Origin: Mycolicibacterium pulveris
GTDB taxonomy: Bacteria > Actinomycetota > Actinomycetes > Mycobacteriales > Mycobacteriaceae
Direction of reading: 5' to 3'
DNA: 64,000 nucleotides
Assembly (NCBI RefSeq): GCF_010725725.1
Contig: NZ_AP022599.1
Coordinates: forward strand, 558,001-622,000
The position numbers and the translations under genes are program-made. Each line of letters opens with the position of its first letter. The stretch's first letter is position 1. Below the pieces are notes generated by a model, which was given only the letters and a program-made list of their open reading frames with translations, was not told the DNA's origin and made no database searches. Shown in pieces: positions 1 through 7,884 of the stretch.

Positions 1-625
1 CATCGCGGTCTTCTTGGTTCCCGCCGACACGCAAGGCGTTCAGGTCGGCGCGAAGGACGCCAAGATGGGCCAGGAAGGTGCGTGGACGGCCGACGTCAGC
101 TTCGACGACGTGCGGGTTTCCGCCGAGGCGCTGGTCGGTGGCAGCGAGGACATCGGCTACCGGGCAGCGATGATCTCGCTGGCGCGCGGGCGGGTGCACA
201 TCGCCGCGCTCGCCGTCGGCACCGCGCAGCGCGCCCTCGACGAATCGGTGGCCTACGCCGCCACCGCGACGCAGGGCGGCACGCCGATCGGCAACTTCCA
301 ACTGGTCCAGGCGATGCTCGCCGACCAGCAGACCGGGGTGCTGGCCGGACGCGCGCTGGTCCGCGATGCGGCGCGCAAGTGGGTCGACGACGAAGATCGC
401 CGCGTCGCCCCGTCGGCGGCGAAGCTGTTCTGCACCGAGATGGCAGGCAAGGTCGCCGATCTCGCGGTGCAGATCCACGGCGGCAGCGGCTACATGCGCG
501 AGGTCGCCGTCGAGCGGATCTACCGTGATGTCAGGCTGTTGCGGTTGTACGAGGGCACCAGCGAAATCCAGCGCCTGATCATCGGGTCGAACCTGGTCAA
601 AACGGCACAGAAGGAGCGCGCATGA
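1..625 (+). CDS. Acyl-CoA dehydrogenase, C-terminal part (5' end outside window)
   Basis: The reading frame is open from the first bases of the window, so the N-terminus and start codon lie upstream. About 207 residues are visible. They cover the end of the middle beta domain and the whole C-terminal helical domain of a flavin-dependent acyl-CoA dehydrogenase, which oxidises acyl-CoA thioesters at C2-C3. The C-terminal signature YEGTSEIQR is intact, including the Glu that acts as catalytic base in the MCAD/SCAD-type subfamily, and QIHGGSGYM precedes it. The stop overlaps the ATG of the following SDR gene by 4 bp (ATGA), so the two are probably co-translated in one lipid or isoprenoid breakdown operon. 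The exact substrate cannot be told. Confidence 0.93.
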   Translation, partial: IAVFLVPADTQGVQVGAKDAKMGQEGAWTADVSFDDVRVSAEALVGGSEDIGYRAAMISLARGRVHIAALAVGTAQRALDESVAYAATATQGGTPIGNFQLVQAMLADQQTGVLAGRALVRDAARKWVDDEDRRVAPSAAKLFCTEMAGKVADLAVQIHGGSGYMREVAVERIYRDVRLLRLYEGTSEIQRLIIGSNLVKTAQKERA

Positions 626-1443
626 GCGGACGGCTCACCGGCAGGGTGGCATTCATCACCGGAGCGGCACGCGGTCAAGGCCGGGCGCACGCCGTCCGGA
701 TGGCCCGCGAGGGTGCGGACATCATCGCGGTCGACATCGCCGGAAAGCTGCCCAGTTGCGTGCCCTACGATCACGCCACTCCCGAGGACCTCGCCGAGAC
801 CACCCGCCTCGTCGAGGCGACGGGCCGGCGGATCCTCGCCTCCGAGGTCGACATTCGCGACGCCGACGGCCTGAACCGGGCTGTCGACGACGGCGTCGCC
901 GCCTTCGGTCGGCTCGACATCATCGTCGCGAACGCCGGAATCTCCCCGCCGCAGGTGTGGAACGAGATCACCGTCGAAGACTTTCGAGATGTGATGGACG
1001 TCAACGTCACCGGCACCTTCAACACCGTGATGGCGGGCGCGCAGAAGATCATCGACGGGGGGCGCGGCGGCTCCATCATCCTGATCAGCTCGGCCGCGGG
1101 AATCAAGCTGCAGCCGTTCATGGTTCACTACACGGCCAGCAAGCACGCGCTGACCGGGATGGCTCGTGCGTTCGCGGCCGAACTCGGCAAGCACGCGATC
1201 CGCGTCAACAGCGTGCACCCCGGCCCGGTCAACACCGCGATGGGTTCCGGCGACATGGTCACCGCACTCGCCAGGGCGATGGAGACCAACCCGTCGCTGC
1301 AGAACATGATGACGCCGTTTCTGCCGACGTGGATTCTCGAGCCCGAGGATGTTGCCGACGTGGTCTGCTGGCTGGCCACCGACGAGTCGAAACACATCAC
1401 CGCGGCGGCCATCCCCGTCGACCAGGGGTCGACCCAGTACTGA
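622..1443 (+). CDS. Mycofactocin-type short-chain dehydrogenase/reductase
   Basis: A 273-residue SDR. The Rossmann motif TGAARGQG lies near residue 15, the NAG motif follows strand 4, the catalytic Ser is in LISSAAG and the catalytic Tyr-Lys pair is in HYTASK. The GQGRAHAVRMA stretch and the insertion after the second beta strand (LPSCVPYDHATPEDL) are typical of the actinobacterial SDRs that keep a tightly bound NAD and are thought to pass electrons to mycofactocin; that link is family knowledge, not shown here. An AAGGAG ribosome site stands 6 bases before the ATG. It overlaps the acyl-CoA dehydrogenase gene by 4 bp. The substrate is probably an alcohol from lipid or terpene breakdown. Confidence 0.88.
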   Translation: MSGRLTGRVAFITGAARGQGRAHAVRMAREGADIIAVDIAGKLPSCVPYDHATPEDLAETTRLVEATGRRILASEVDIRDADGLNRAVDDGVAAFGRLDIIVANAGISPPQVWNEITVEDFRDVMDVNVTGTFNTVMAGAQKIIDGGRGGSIILISSAAGIKLQPFMVHYTASKHALTGMARAFAAELGKHAIRVNSVHPGPVNTAMGSGDMVTALARAMETNPSLQNMMTPFLPTWILEPEDVADVVCWLATDESKHITAAAIPVDQGSTQY

Positions 1444-1446
1444 ACC

Positions 1447-1502
1447 GAGCAGACGCGAAACCCCCCATTTCACGGTGAAAATGGGGGGTTTCGCGTCTGC
1501 TC
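1447..1502. terminator. Long inverted repeat between convergent genes (bidirectional terminator)
   Basis: Two arms of about 27 bases meet at a GGTG turn: GAGCAGACGCGAAACCCCCC reads back as GGGGGGTTTCGCGTCTGCTC, with one extra A in the right arm. It starts 3 bases after the SDR stop and ends 36 bases before the htdZ stop, so it sits between converging genes. There is no classic U-tract, but a very stable hairpin in this position is the usual mycobacterial pattern for termination from both sides. Confidence 0.75.
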
Positions 1503-1538
1503 AGCCGATGCGTCGGCCCAGCTGGCACAAGAAGGGCG

Positions 1539-1991
1539 TCAGCGGATGTAGCGCACGATCGACTCCGCCACCGCGGCCGGCTTCTCCGAGCCCTCGATCT
1601 CGACCGTCGTGGTCATGGTCGATTGAACGGCGCCGTCGAGCTGATCCACTTTCGACAGCTCCGCGCGGGCGCGCACCTTGGCGCCGACCTTGACCGGGGT
1701 GATGAAGCGAACCTTGTTGTAGCCGTAGTTGATCGCCATCGTGATGTTGCCGACGGTGTAGAGCTCGTGCATGAACCGCGGCAGCAGCGACAGCGTCAGC
1801 AACCCGTGCGCGATGGTGCCACCGAACGGGCCGTCTGCCGCGCGCTTCGGGTCGACGTGGATCCACTGGTGGTCGTCGGTGGCGTCGGCGAACAGATTGA
1901 CCCGCTCCTGGGTGATTTCGAGCCACTCCGTGGGACCCAGTTGGCTGCCTTCGGCCGCGACGAGTTCATCGAGGTCCTTGAACGTTCTCAC
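1539..1991 (-). CDS. htdZ: MaoC-like 3-hydroxyacyl-thioester dehydratase HtdZ (Rv0130-like)
   Basis: A 150-residue single hot-dog protein. The hydratase signature runs through FADATDDHQWIHVDP, giving the catalytic Asp/His pair, followed by PFGGTIAHGLLTLSLLP. Length and the visible segments (ITQERVNLFADAT, INYGYNKVRF, KPAAVAESIVRY) match M. tuberculosis Rv0130, a (R)-3-hydroxyacyl thioester dehydratase. The chosen start is GTG at 1991 with AAGGAG 6-8 bases upstream; a longer frame to 2147 overlaps purU and has no such support. It lies 19 bp downstream of the interrupted purU on the same strand, so the upstream insertion may alter its transcription. Confidence 0.9.
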   Translation of the reverse strand: MRTFKDLDELVAAEGSQLGPTEWLEITQERVNLFADATDDHQWIHVDPKRAADGPFGGTIAHGLLTLSLLPRFMHELYTVGNITMAINYGYNKVRFITPVKVGAKVRARAELSKVDQLDGAVQSTMTTTVEIEGSEKPAAVAESIVRYIR

Positions 1992-2010
1992 TGTCTCTCC
2001 TTCGTCCCCA

Positions 2011-2570
2011 CTAGAAGACCACGGTCTGGTTGCCGTATCTGATGATGCGGTCCTCACAGTGCCACAGCACCGCGCGAGACAATACAAGGCGTTCCACATC
2101 GGCCCCGAGACGCTGCAGATCCGCCACGTCGTGGCGGTGGTCCACACGCACCACGTCCTGCTCGATGATCGGGCCTTCGTCGAGATCGTCGGTGACGTAG
2201 TGTGCGGTCGCGCCGACCAGTTTGACCCCGCGCTCCTTGGCGCGCCGATACGGCGCGGCGCCGATGAACGCCGGCAGAAACGAGTGGTGGATGTTGATCA
2301 GCGGACAGCCGACCTCGTCGATGAACCGCGGCGTGAGGATCTGCATGTAGCGGGCGAGCACGACCAGGTCGACGTTGCCCTTCAACAGCTCGAGTTGGCG
2401 CTGCTCGGCCTGTTCGCGAATGTCCCTTGTCGCGGGCACGTGCAGAAACGGCACCGAGAACGGCCGGACCTGGTCGGCGAGGTCGGGATGGTTCGAGATC
2501 ACCATGGCGACCGCCATGTCGAGCTCACCTCGGCGGTTGCGCCAGAGCAGATCGAGCAGACAGTGGTCCT
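2011..2570 (-). pseudogene. purU: purU fragment, C-terminal (formyltetrahydrofolate deformylase), disrupted by an IS110 element
   Basis: This carries the C-terminal formyl-hydrolase domain of PurU, which splits 10-formyl-THF to formate and THF for the purine pathway. Visible are [17 protein letters not shown] at the break, then the active-site region [31 protein letters not shown] and the C-terminal NQTVVF. Removing the insertion and one TCCT copy restores ...[13 protein letters not shown]... in frame with the fragment at 4023 and no lost base. An internal ATG at 2517 could start a 168-residue piece, but that lacks the first strands of the hydrolase domain, so I treat it as non-functional. 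Confidence 0.92.
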
Positions 2571-2619
2571 TACCTTTCTTGGAGGGTGTTCGGGGCCGCT
2601 GGCCTTAGTTAGGCTTCGA

Positions 2620-2770
2620 TTCACCCAGGGACAGCGGGTATGGCTTTCATTTGTCAGCCCTTGATGGCCGAGGAGGATTGGCCGCCCGCTGTCCCGCGAC
2701 GACTCGACCGCTAATTGAGAGATGCGATTCGATCGCTGTGTAAGGACACGACGGCGTGGTCGTCTGCCGG
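2620..2770 (+). ncRNA. Probable IS110 bridge RNA (target-binding loop then donor-binding loop)
   Basis: Two nested hairpins are visible. The first has a perfect 11-bp stem, GGGACAGCGGG (2628-2638) with CCCGCTGTCCC (2685-2695). Its loop contains CCGAGGAGGA (2668-2677), which pairs with TCCTCCTTGG of the uninterrupted purU site at 9 of 10 positions plus one G-U. The second has stem GACGAC (2698-2703) with GTCGTC (2759-2764). Its loop contains CTAATTGAGA (2711-2720), matching 9 of 10 bases of the right end CTCATTGAGA (4012-4021), and GTAAGGA (2740-2746), the exact complement of the end junction TCCTTAC. Order and content match the bridge-RNA model known from IS621. RNA ends are approximate. Confidence 0.72.
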
Positions 2771-2780
2771 GCTGGTGGAA

Positions 2781-4007
2781 ATGGTGATGAGCACGGAGGC
2801 GGTAGTGACACAAGCTGTTTGGGCGGGTATCGATGCTGGGAAATCGGACCACTTCTGCGTGGTCATCGATGCTGAGGGAAAGCGACTGCTGTCGCAGCGG
2901 GTAGCCAACGACGAAGCGACTCTGTTGAAGTTGATCAGCACTGTCGCAACCATGGCTGACGGCGGTGAGGTCACCTGGGCCATCGATCTCAACGCTGGCG
3001 GTGCGGCCCTGCTGATCACGCTGCTGATCGCCGCTGACCAGCGGCTGCTCTACATCCCCGGCCGCACCGTGCACCACGCCTCGGGCAGCTACCGCGGGGA
3101 GGGTAAGACCGACGCCAAAGATGCCGCCGTCATTGCCGATCAGGCCCGGATGCGCCGCGATCTGCAACCACTGCGCCCCGGAGATGACATCGCAGTGGAG
3201 CTGCGCATTCTCACCAGCCGGCGCACCGATCTGGTGGCTGATCGCACCCGCACGATCAACCGACTGCGTGCCCAGCTGCTCGAATACTTCCCAGCCCTGG
3301 AACGCGCGTTCGACTACAGCACCAGCAAGGCCGCGTTGCTGCTGCTCACCGGCTATCAAACTCCCGATGGGCTGCGACGAGCCGGTGCTGCTCGACTGGC
3401 AGCCTGGTTGGGTAAACGCAAGGCCCGCAACGCCGACGCCGTCGCGGCCAAAGCCCTGCAGGCCGCTCACGCTCAACACACCGTCATACCCGGACAACAA
3501 CTCGCTGCGGCCATGGTTGCCCGCTTGGCCAAGGAGGTGATGGCCCTCGACACCGAAATCGGCGACACCGATGCGATGATCGAGGAGCGATTTCGCCGCC
3601 ACCGCCACGCCGAAATCATCGTGAGCATGTCGGGCTTCGGCGTCACGCTCGGCGCCGAATTCCTCGCTGCCACCGGCGGAGACATGAGTGCCTTCGACTC
3701 CGTTGACCGCCTCGCCGGCGTCGCCGGCCTGGCTCCGGTACCGCGTGACTCCGGCCGCATCAGCGGCAACCTTCAACGACCCCGCCGCTACAACCGGCGC
3801 CTGCTGCGCGCCTGCTACCTGTCGGCGCTGTCCAGCATTCGATCCGACCCCGTCTCGCGCACGTATTACAACCGCAAACGCGCCGAAGGCAAACGCCACA
3901 GCCAAGCCGTCCTGGCCCTGGCACGTCGGCGTCTCAATGTTCTGTGGGCAATGCTGCGCGACCACACGACCTATCAACCCACCACGCCTACTGCCGCAGC
4001 GGCTTGA
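2781..4007 (+). CDS. IS110-family transposase (DEDD recombinase with C-terminal Tnp domain)
   Basis: About 408 residues. The N-terminal RuvC-like DEDD domain shows AGIDAGKSDH (first Asp), AIDLN, and KTDAKDAAVIADQAR. A coiled middle part with RTINRLRAQLLEYFP follows. The C-terminal domain carries SMSGFGVTLGAEFLAATGG, where the Ser is the expected nucleophile, then AGLAPVPRDSG and RRYNRRLLRACYLSA. The start is placed at ATG 2781 (ATG 2787 is an alternative), because the earlier in-frame ATG at 2715 falls inside the predicted donor loop of the bridge RNA. All key residues are present, so the element looks active. It is transcribed against purU. Confidence 0.93.
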   Translation: MVMSTEAVVTQAVWAGIDAGKSDHFCVVIDAEGKRLLSQRVANDEATLLKLISTVATMADGGEVTWAIDLNAGGAALLITLLIAADQRLLYIPGRTVHHASGSYRGEGKTDAKDAAVIADQARMRRDLQPLRPGDDIAVELRILTSRRTDLVADRTRTINRLRAQLLEYFPALERAFDYSTSKAALLLLTGYQTPDGLRRAGAARLAAWLGKRKARNADAVAAKALQAAHAQHTVIPGQQLAAAMVARLAKEVMALDTEIGDTDAMIEERFRRHRHAEIIVSMSGFGVTLGAEFLAATGGDMSAFDSVDRLAGVAGLAPVPRDSGRISGNLQRPRRYNRRLLRACYLSALSSIRSDPVSRTYYNRKRAEGKRHSQAVLALARRRLNVLWAMLRDHTTYQPTTPTAAAA

Positions 4008-4022
4008 CAACCTCATTGAGAA

Positions 4023-4363
4023 TCCTCCTTGGACGCCATGATCGCCACCCGTTTGGGTTTCGCCGCCTCCGTGAGGCGAAAGTCCATGTTGAACCGGGAC
4101 GCAACCTGCGCCGCGAACGCGCGCTCTAATTCATCCCGGACAGCCGTCAGGCCGGGCAGATGGAAGATCGTGCGTTGCATGAACGTGCCACCGGACTGCT
4201 GGGTCGCATGCTGATCGAGCGAGACGATGTTGGCGCCGGCGTCGGCCAGAAACGCGCTCACGGCCGCCACCAGCCCGGGCCTGTCCGCGCAGCGCAGCAA
4301 CAGCCTGCCGACGTCCTTGACCGGCAGGGCGCCACGATCGGCATCCGGATACTTCTGCACCAC
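4023..4363 (-). pseudogene. purU: purU fragment, N-terminal (ACT domain)
   Basis: This is the N-terminal ACT domain of formyltetrahydrofolate deformylase: GRLLLRCADRPGLVAAVSAF, GANIVSLDQH, GGTFMQRTIFHLPGL and AAKPKRVAIMASKED. After KED the frame runs into the IS110 right end and stops two codons later. The 5' end is uncertain. GTG codons at 4363/4360 (VVQKYPDADRG) give a length like known PurU proteins, while an open frame continues to 4432. Without the hydrolase half it cannot be active. Confidence 0.88.
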
Positions 4364-4804
4364 CAGTCCTAGCGTGGCACCCGCCTGCGGCACGCGCACA
4401 AAAGTCAGGAACAACAGCGGCGACGCTCGCAATTTCGTCAGTCACGATTTTCAATTGCGGCAGCGGAAAACGGGTCGCGATCGCCGTGCAATTCCGCTCC
4501 CCGAGCCGTCCCTTTTGGTTCTTTCGGTCCCGCCGCCATTGTCCGCCGCCGACAGCCGCCGCGTGATCTTGCGGAATCGAACCAGTGCGGCAGCGGCCGG
4601 GAAAGCGCGCCGCGCGGGGTGTCCGACGGGCCCTGTCCAGCAAGAAATCCTGGGTTTCACCCGCGCGCGGGCACCGCACAACCCGCAGAATTGCCTCGCT
4701 GTTCACGTGTAGAGCAAAATTCAGCCACTCGAGACTCAGAAGCCGTGGACTTTCGGCAGCGAGTTCGCCACGGCCGCACATTCGAGTTGTGAGCTGGCAA
4801 AACA

Positions 4805-4824
4805 ATGGCTATAAAGATAGCCAT
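4805..4824. promoter_or_regulatory. Palindrome ATGGCTAT-aaag-ATAGCCAT, operator candidate
   Basis: A perfect 8+8 bp inverted repeat with a 4-bp AT-rich centre, in an otherwise gene-free stretch about 190 bp before the first gene of the moeY/dcpA operon. Such symmetry is typical of a dimeric repressor site. No matching second copy was noticed in the window, so the cognate regulator is unknown. Confidence 0.45.
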
Positions 4825-4841
4825 AAAGCACTGGCCCAGCG

Positions 4842-4882
4842 CCGTGTCGACGAAGCTACTCCTGGGTATTCATCCGACACGG
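4842..4882 (+). promoter_or_regulatory. Hairpin in the 5' leader of the operon
   Basis: CCGTGTCG (4842-4849) and CGACACGG (4875-4882) form a perfect 8-bp stem with a 25-base loop. It lies 130 bases before the first start codon. It could be a leader element or part of an operator; it does not look like a terminator because no U-run follows. Confidence 0.35.
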
Positions 4883-5011
4883 GAAAAGATTTCGTGGCTA
4901 GCTGGTTTTCGAGCGACCCTCAGCGAGATACTCGACATTGCATGCGCACAAAACTATCCGAGTAATCGCCGGCGACCACTGGGGTCGTTGGCTACTAACG
5001 AATGGACGACC

Positions 5012-5761
5012 ATGACGATTCTGCCCGTCGACACCGCCGGTCCCTTTGTCACCAGCCTGCAGGCCAGCCCCAGTTGCTGGGATCCTCAGACCGAGTGCAC
5101 GGTCGTGTTCGCCGATCCGAAAGTCGAGCGCGACCTGTGGCAACAGTTCGTTCGCGGGGCCTATCAGAGCTATAGCAGCCGCGGGGTCGAAAAGGCTTTG
5201 GACATGGACGCCCTTCCCTCCGGCCGCGACACGGTCCTGTTCGCAGCATGTGTGAACGACGCCGGCCGGGTGGTCGGCGGCCTGCGCGCCAAGGGGCCCT
5301 ACCGGTCGGCCGAGGAGTGCCATGCGCTGCAGGAGTGGAGCGGCCAGCCCGGATATGCCGCAGTACGCAAGATGGTCGCCGATCGCCTACCGTTCGGTGT
5401 CGTCGAGATGAAGACCGCGTGGGTGACGGACGACCCCGACCGCAGCCGGGAATTGACCAGCGCCATTTCGCGCACCCCGCTGCATGCGATGAACCTGCTG
5501 GATATCCAGTTCATCGTGGCGACGGCGGCCTCCTATGTGCTCAAGCGCTGGCTGTCCTCCGGTGGCCAGTTGGCGGCCAAGATCCCCGCGACGCCCTACC
5601 CCGATCACCGCTATCAGACCCGGCTCGCATGGTGGGACCGCAGGACCTTTGCTAACTACGCTGACCCGCAGCAACTTTCGCTGTTCTTGGCCGAACAGCA
5701 GCAGATGACGCCATGGCTACATACGGCAGAGAGCCCGGTGGTCGCCGGAATGGCGCAATGA
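5012..5761 (+). CDS. Rv1356c-like protein, possible acyltransferase-fold
   Basis: A 249-residue protein from ATG 5012. Its place directly before a MoeY-type gene and a GGDEF-EAL gene matches the M. tuberculosis order Rv1356c-Rv1355c-Rv1354c. I do not recognise a firm catalytic motif. The layout AACVNDAGRVVGGLRAKGPY, then GVVEMKTAWV, then a basic C-terminal part resembles GNAT or autoinducer-synthase-like acyltransferases, where a beta strand with a GGLR-type turn precedes an acidic residue; this is inference only. No signal peptide or membrane segment is seen. The stop overlaps the moeY start as ATGA, so the two are translationally coupled. An in-frame ATG at 4805 was rejected as a start. Confidence 0.7.
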   Translation: MTILPVDTAGPFVTSLQASPSCWDPQTECTVVFADPKVERDLWQQFVRGAYQSYSSRGVEKALDMDALPSGRDTVLFAACVNDAGRVVGGLRAKGPYRSAEECHALQEWSGQPGYAAVRKMVADRLPFGVVEMKTAWVTDDPDRSRELTSAISRTPLHAMNLLDIQFIVATAASYVLKRWLSSGGQLAAKIPATPYPDHRYQTRLAWWDRRTFANYADPQQLSLFLAEQQQMTPWLHTAESPVVAGMAQ

Positions 5762-7884
5762 CATCAGGCACCAATGGTGCAGAGCAGTGCAGCGCAATAG
5801 TCCTCAATACTGACGATCCGCTCCTCCAGGAGTTGCGGGCCGACCCACGCGTCGAGTTCATCGACAGGGCGGGCGCGCAGCGCAAGTCCCTCGAGGAGCT
5901 ACGGCCGTCAGTCGGCGCTGACGTGACCGGCGAGCCGATCCGATGGGCCTACTATCCGTGGCGGGCGACGGTGGTCAGCGTGTTGGGCCCGCGCGGCTTC
6001 AGGCGGTTGCGGTTGGACCGAAACCGTAACCTGGTCACCTCCGCGGAACTCGACCGGCTCAGCCGGCTGCGTATCGGGGTTGTCGGCCTCAGCGTGGGAC
6101 ATGCGATCGCCTACACACTTGCGGCGCAAGGCTTCTGCGGTCAGCTGCGGCTCGCCGACTTTGACCGACTCGAGCTGTCCAACCTGAACCGCGTGCCCGC
6201 CACCGTGTTCGACCTCGGATTGAACAAGGCGGTGGTGTGCGCGAGAAGGATCGCCGAACTCGACCCCTATATCCGGTTGGTGGTGCAAACCAGCGGTGTC
6301 ACAGAGGATTCCATCGACGAGTTCATGGACGACGTCGACATCGTCCTCGAGGAGTGTGACTCGCTGGACGCGAAACTGCTTGTCCGCGAGGCTGCGCGGG
6401 CCCGACGGCTGCCGGTGTTGATGGCCACCTCTGACCGCTGCCTGCTCGACGTCGAGCGGTTCGACCTCGAGCCCACCCGGCCGACGCTGCACGGGCTGAT
6501 CGGTGAACTTCGCGCCACCGAGCTCAAGGATCTGGACGCGCGTGAGAAGGTGCCCCATTCACTGCGGTTGGTCGACGCGACCCAGGTCTCCGCGCGCATG
6601 GCGGCATCGCTGATCGAAGTGGGCAAGACGCTGTCGACATGGCCGCAGATCGCCTCGGAGGTGGCACTCAACACGGGCGCGGTCGCCGAGGCGGTCCGTC
6701 GGATAGGGCTAGGTGAACCGCTTGCGTCGGGCCGGGTGCGCATCGACGTCGCCGCGGCGCTCGACCGCATCGAAGAACCCGTCGTGGCATCGACCGAGGC
6801 ATACCACGACGACGGCGCAGAACCGCCCGCCACGGCGGACGACCCGGTCGAGGCCGTGATGCTCGCGGCCAACCGCGCACCGTCGGGCGGAAACGCGCAG
6901 CCGTGGCGCATCTGGGCACGGGGCGATTCGGTGCGTATCGCCCTGGTTCCGGAGCAGGCGACGACGATGGATGTCGGGTGCCGGGCAAGCGCCGTCGCGG
7001 TGGGGGCCGCCGCCTTCAACGCACGCGTCGCCGCGGCCGCCCACGGCATGGTCGCCGACGTCACGCTCGAACCCGGCGGGGAATCCTCGCCCCTGATCGC
7101 CACGGTGAACCTCGCCCCCGGGGACGACCCGGGGCTGGCCGCCCTCTACGAGGCGATGCTGCGCCGAGAGACCAACCGCCACCAGGCCCAACGCTCCCCC
7201 ATCGCCCCCGACATCCTCGAGCGCCTGGGCGCGGCCGCGGACCGCGAGGGCGCCCGGCTGGCCGTGCTCAGCGCGACCGAGCAGGTGGAGGCCGCCGCAC
7301 GAATACTCGCCGCCGCCGACCGCATCCGGTACCTGACGCCCCGGCTGCACGCCGAGATGATCGCCGAGCTGCGCTGGCCCGGTGATCCGTCGCCCGAGAC
7401 GGGTATCGACATCCGCAGCCTCGAGTTGCCGCACGCCGACCTGGTCATGCTCGATATTCTGCGGCGCCCGGAAGTGATGGCCCACCTGGCGGCATGGGAC
7501 GGCGGTGCCGCGCTCGGCGACGAGACCTACGACCGGGTCGTCGGGTCCGGCGCGATCGGGGTGGTCTGCATGCAGGGTCGGCGACTGATCGATTTTGCGC
7601 GCGCGGGATCGGCCGTCGAATCGGTGTGGGTGAGCGCCCAACAACAAGGGCTCGGCGTCCAACCGGTTTCACCGGCGTTTCTCTACGCCGTTGACGCCGC
7701 GGACCTGCGGGGTCTGTCACCTGCGTATAAAGAGGAGCTTGCCGAGCTGCAATACAATTTCCGTAAGCTCGCCGGCACCGAGCCCACGGAGTCGCAGGCG
7801 TTGATACTCCGGTTCGCTCATGCGCCGCGGCCGTCGGTGCGAAGCCGTCGCCGTATGGTGTTCGGTTCCGTTACGGAGGATTAG
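5758..7884 (+). CDS. moeY: MoeY-type fusion: E1-like (ThiF/MoeB) domain plus nitroreductase domain
   Basis: A 708-residue fusion, similar in size to Rv1355c. Residues about 90-330 form an E1-like adenylating domain: RIGVVGLSVG is the nucleotide loop, then RLADFDRLELSNLNR with the Asp and Arg expected in ATP binding, and LGLNKAVVCA. I do not see the CxxC zinc pairs of ThiF/MoeB nor an obvious catalytic cysteine. Residues about 365-700 resemble nitroreductase/SagB-like FMN proteins (AANRAPSGGNAQPWRIW, RRETNRH, GVQPVSPAFLY). ThiF-like plus FMN dehydrogenase pairs occur in ribosomal peptide tailoring, so a modifying enzyme is possible; the actual substrate is unknown. It overlaps both neighbours. 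Confidence 0.85.
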   Translation: MTSGTNGAEQCSAIVLNTDDPLLQELRADPRVEFIDRAGAQRKSLEELRPSVGADVTGEPIRWAYYPWRATVVSVLGPRGFRRLRLDRNRNLVTSAELDRLSRLRIGVVGLSVGHAIAYTLAAQGFCGQLRLADFDRLELSNLNRVPATVFDLGLNKAVVCARRIAELDPYIRLVVQTSGVTEDSIDEFMDDVDIVLEECDSLDAKLLVREAARARRLPVLMATSDRCLLDVERFDLEPTRPTLHGLIGELRATELKDLDAREKVPHSLRLVDATQVSARMAASLIEVGKTLSTWPQIASEVALNTGAVAEAVRRIGLGEPLASGRVRIDVAAALDRIEEPVVASTEAYHDDGAEPPATADDPVEAVMLAANRAPSGGNAQPWRIWARGDSVRIALVPEQATTMDVGCRASAVAVGAAAFNARVAAAAHGMVADVTLEPGGESSPLIATVNLAPGDDPGLAALYEAMLRRETNRHQAQRSPIAPDILERLGAAADREGARLAVLSATEQVEAAARILAAADRIRYLTPRLHAEMIAELRWPGDPSPETGIDIRSLELPHADLVMLDILRRPEVMAHLAAWDGGAALGDETYDRVVGSGAIGVVCMQGRRLIDFARAGSAVESVWVSAQQQGLGVQPVSPAFLYAVDAADLRGLSPAYKEELAELQYNFRKLAGTEPTESQALILRFAHAPRPSVRSRRRMVFGSVTED

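Larger units (their letters stand above)
2571..4026 (+). mobile_element. IS110-family insertion sequence (about 1.46 kb) inside purU
   Basis: The element is bounded by TCCT on both sides (2567-2570 and 4023-4026); one copy belongs to the original purU sequence, whose uninterrupted form would read gtggTCCTccttgg. There are no terminal inverted repeats, as expected for IS110. It encodes one transposase and has about 210 bp of 5' non-coding sequence, the place where IS110-group elements encode a bridge RNA. A CT core shared by both ends fits the IS110 mechanism. The clean reconstruction of purU implies a recent insertion. Confidence 0.88.
4433..5011 (+). other. Gene-free region and leader before the Rv1356c-like operon
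   Basis: About 580 bp with weaker GC than its surroundings in its second half. I see no convincing gene: the in-frame extension of the downstream gene from 4805 reads as compositionally odd, unconserved-looking sequence. It holds a perfect 8-bp palindrome (4805-4824), a hairpin (4842-4882) and a smaller stem CGACC/GGTCG just before the start at 5012, so it may be a regulated promoter with a structured 5' leader. Confidence 0.5.

Noticed and set aside
2499..4016. Long minus-strand open frame opposite the IS110 transposase
   Set aside because: No recognisable domain; it is the antisense of a clear transposase and also runs into the purU fragment in a different frame.
4805..5011. N-terminal extension of the Rv1356c-like gene from ATG 4805
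   Set aside because: The ATG lies inside a palindrome, and the translation is compositionally unlike the rest of the protein; ATG 5012 is preferred.
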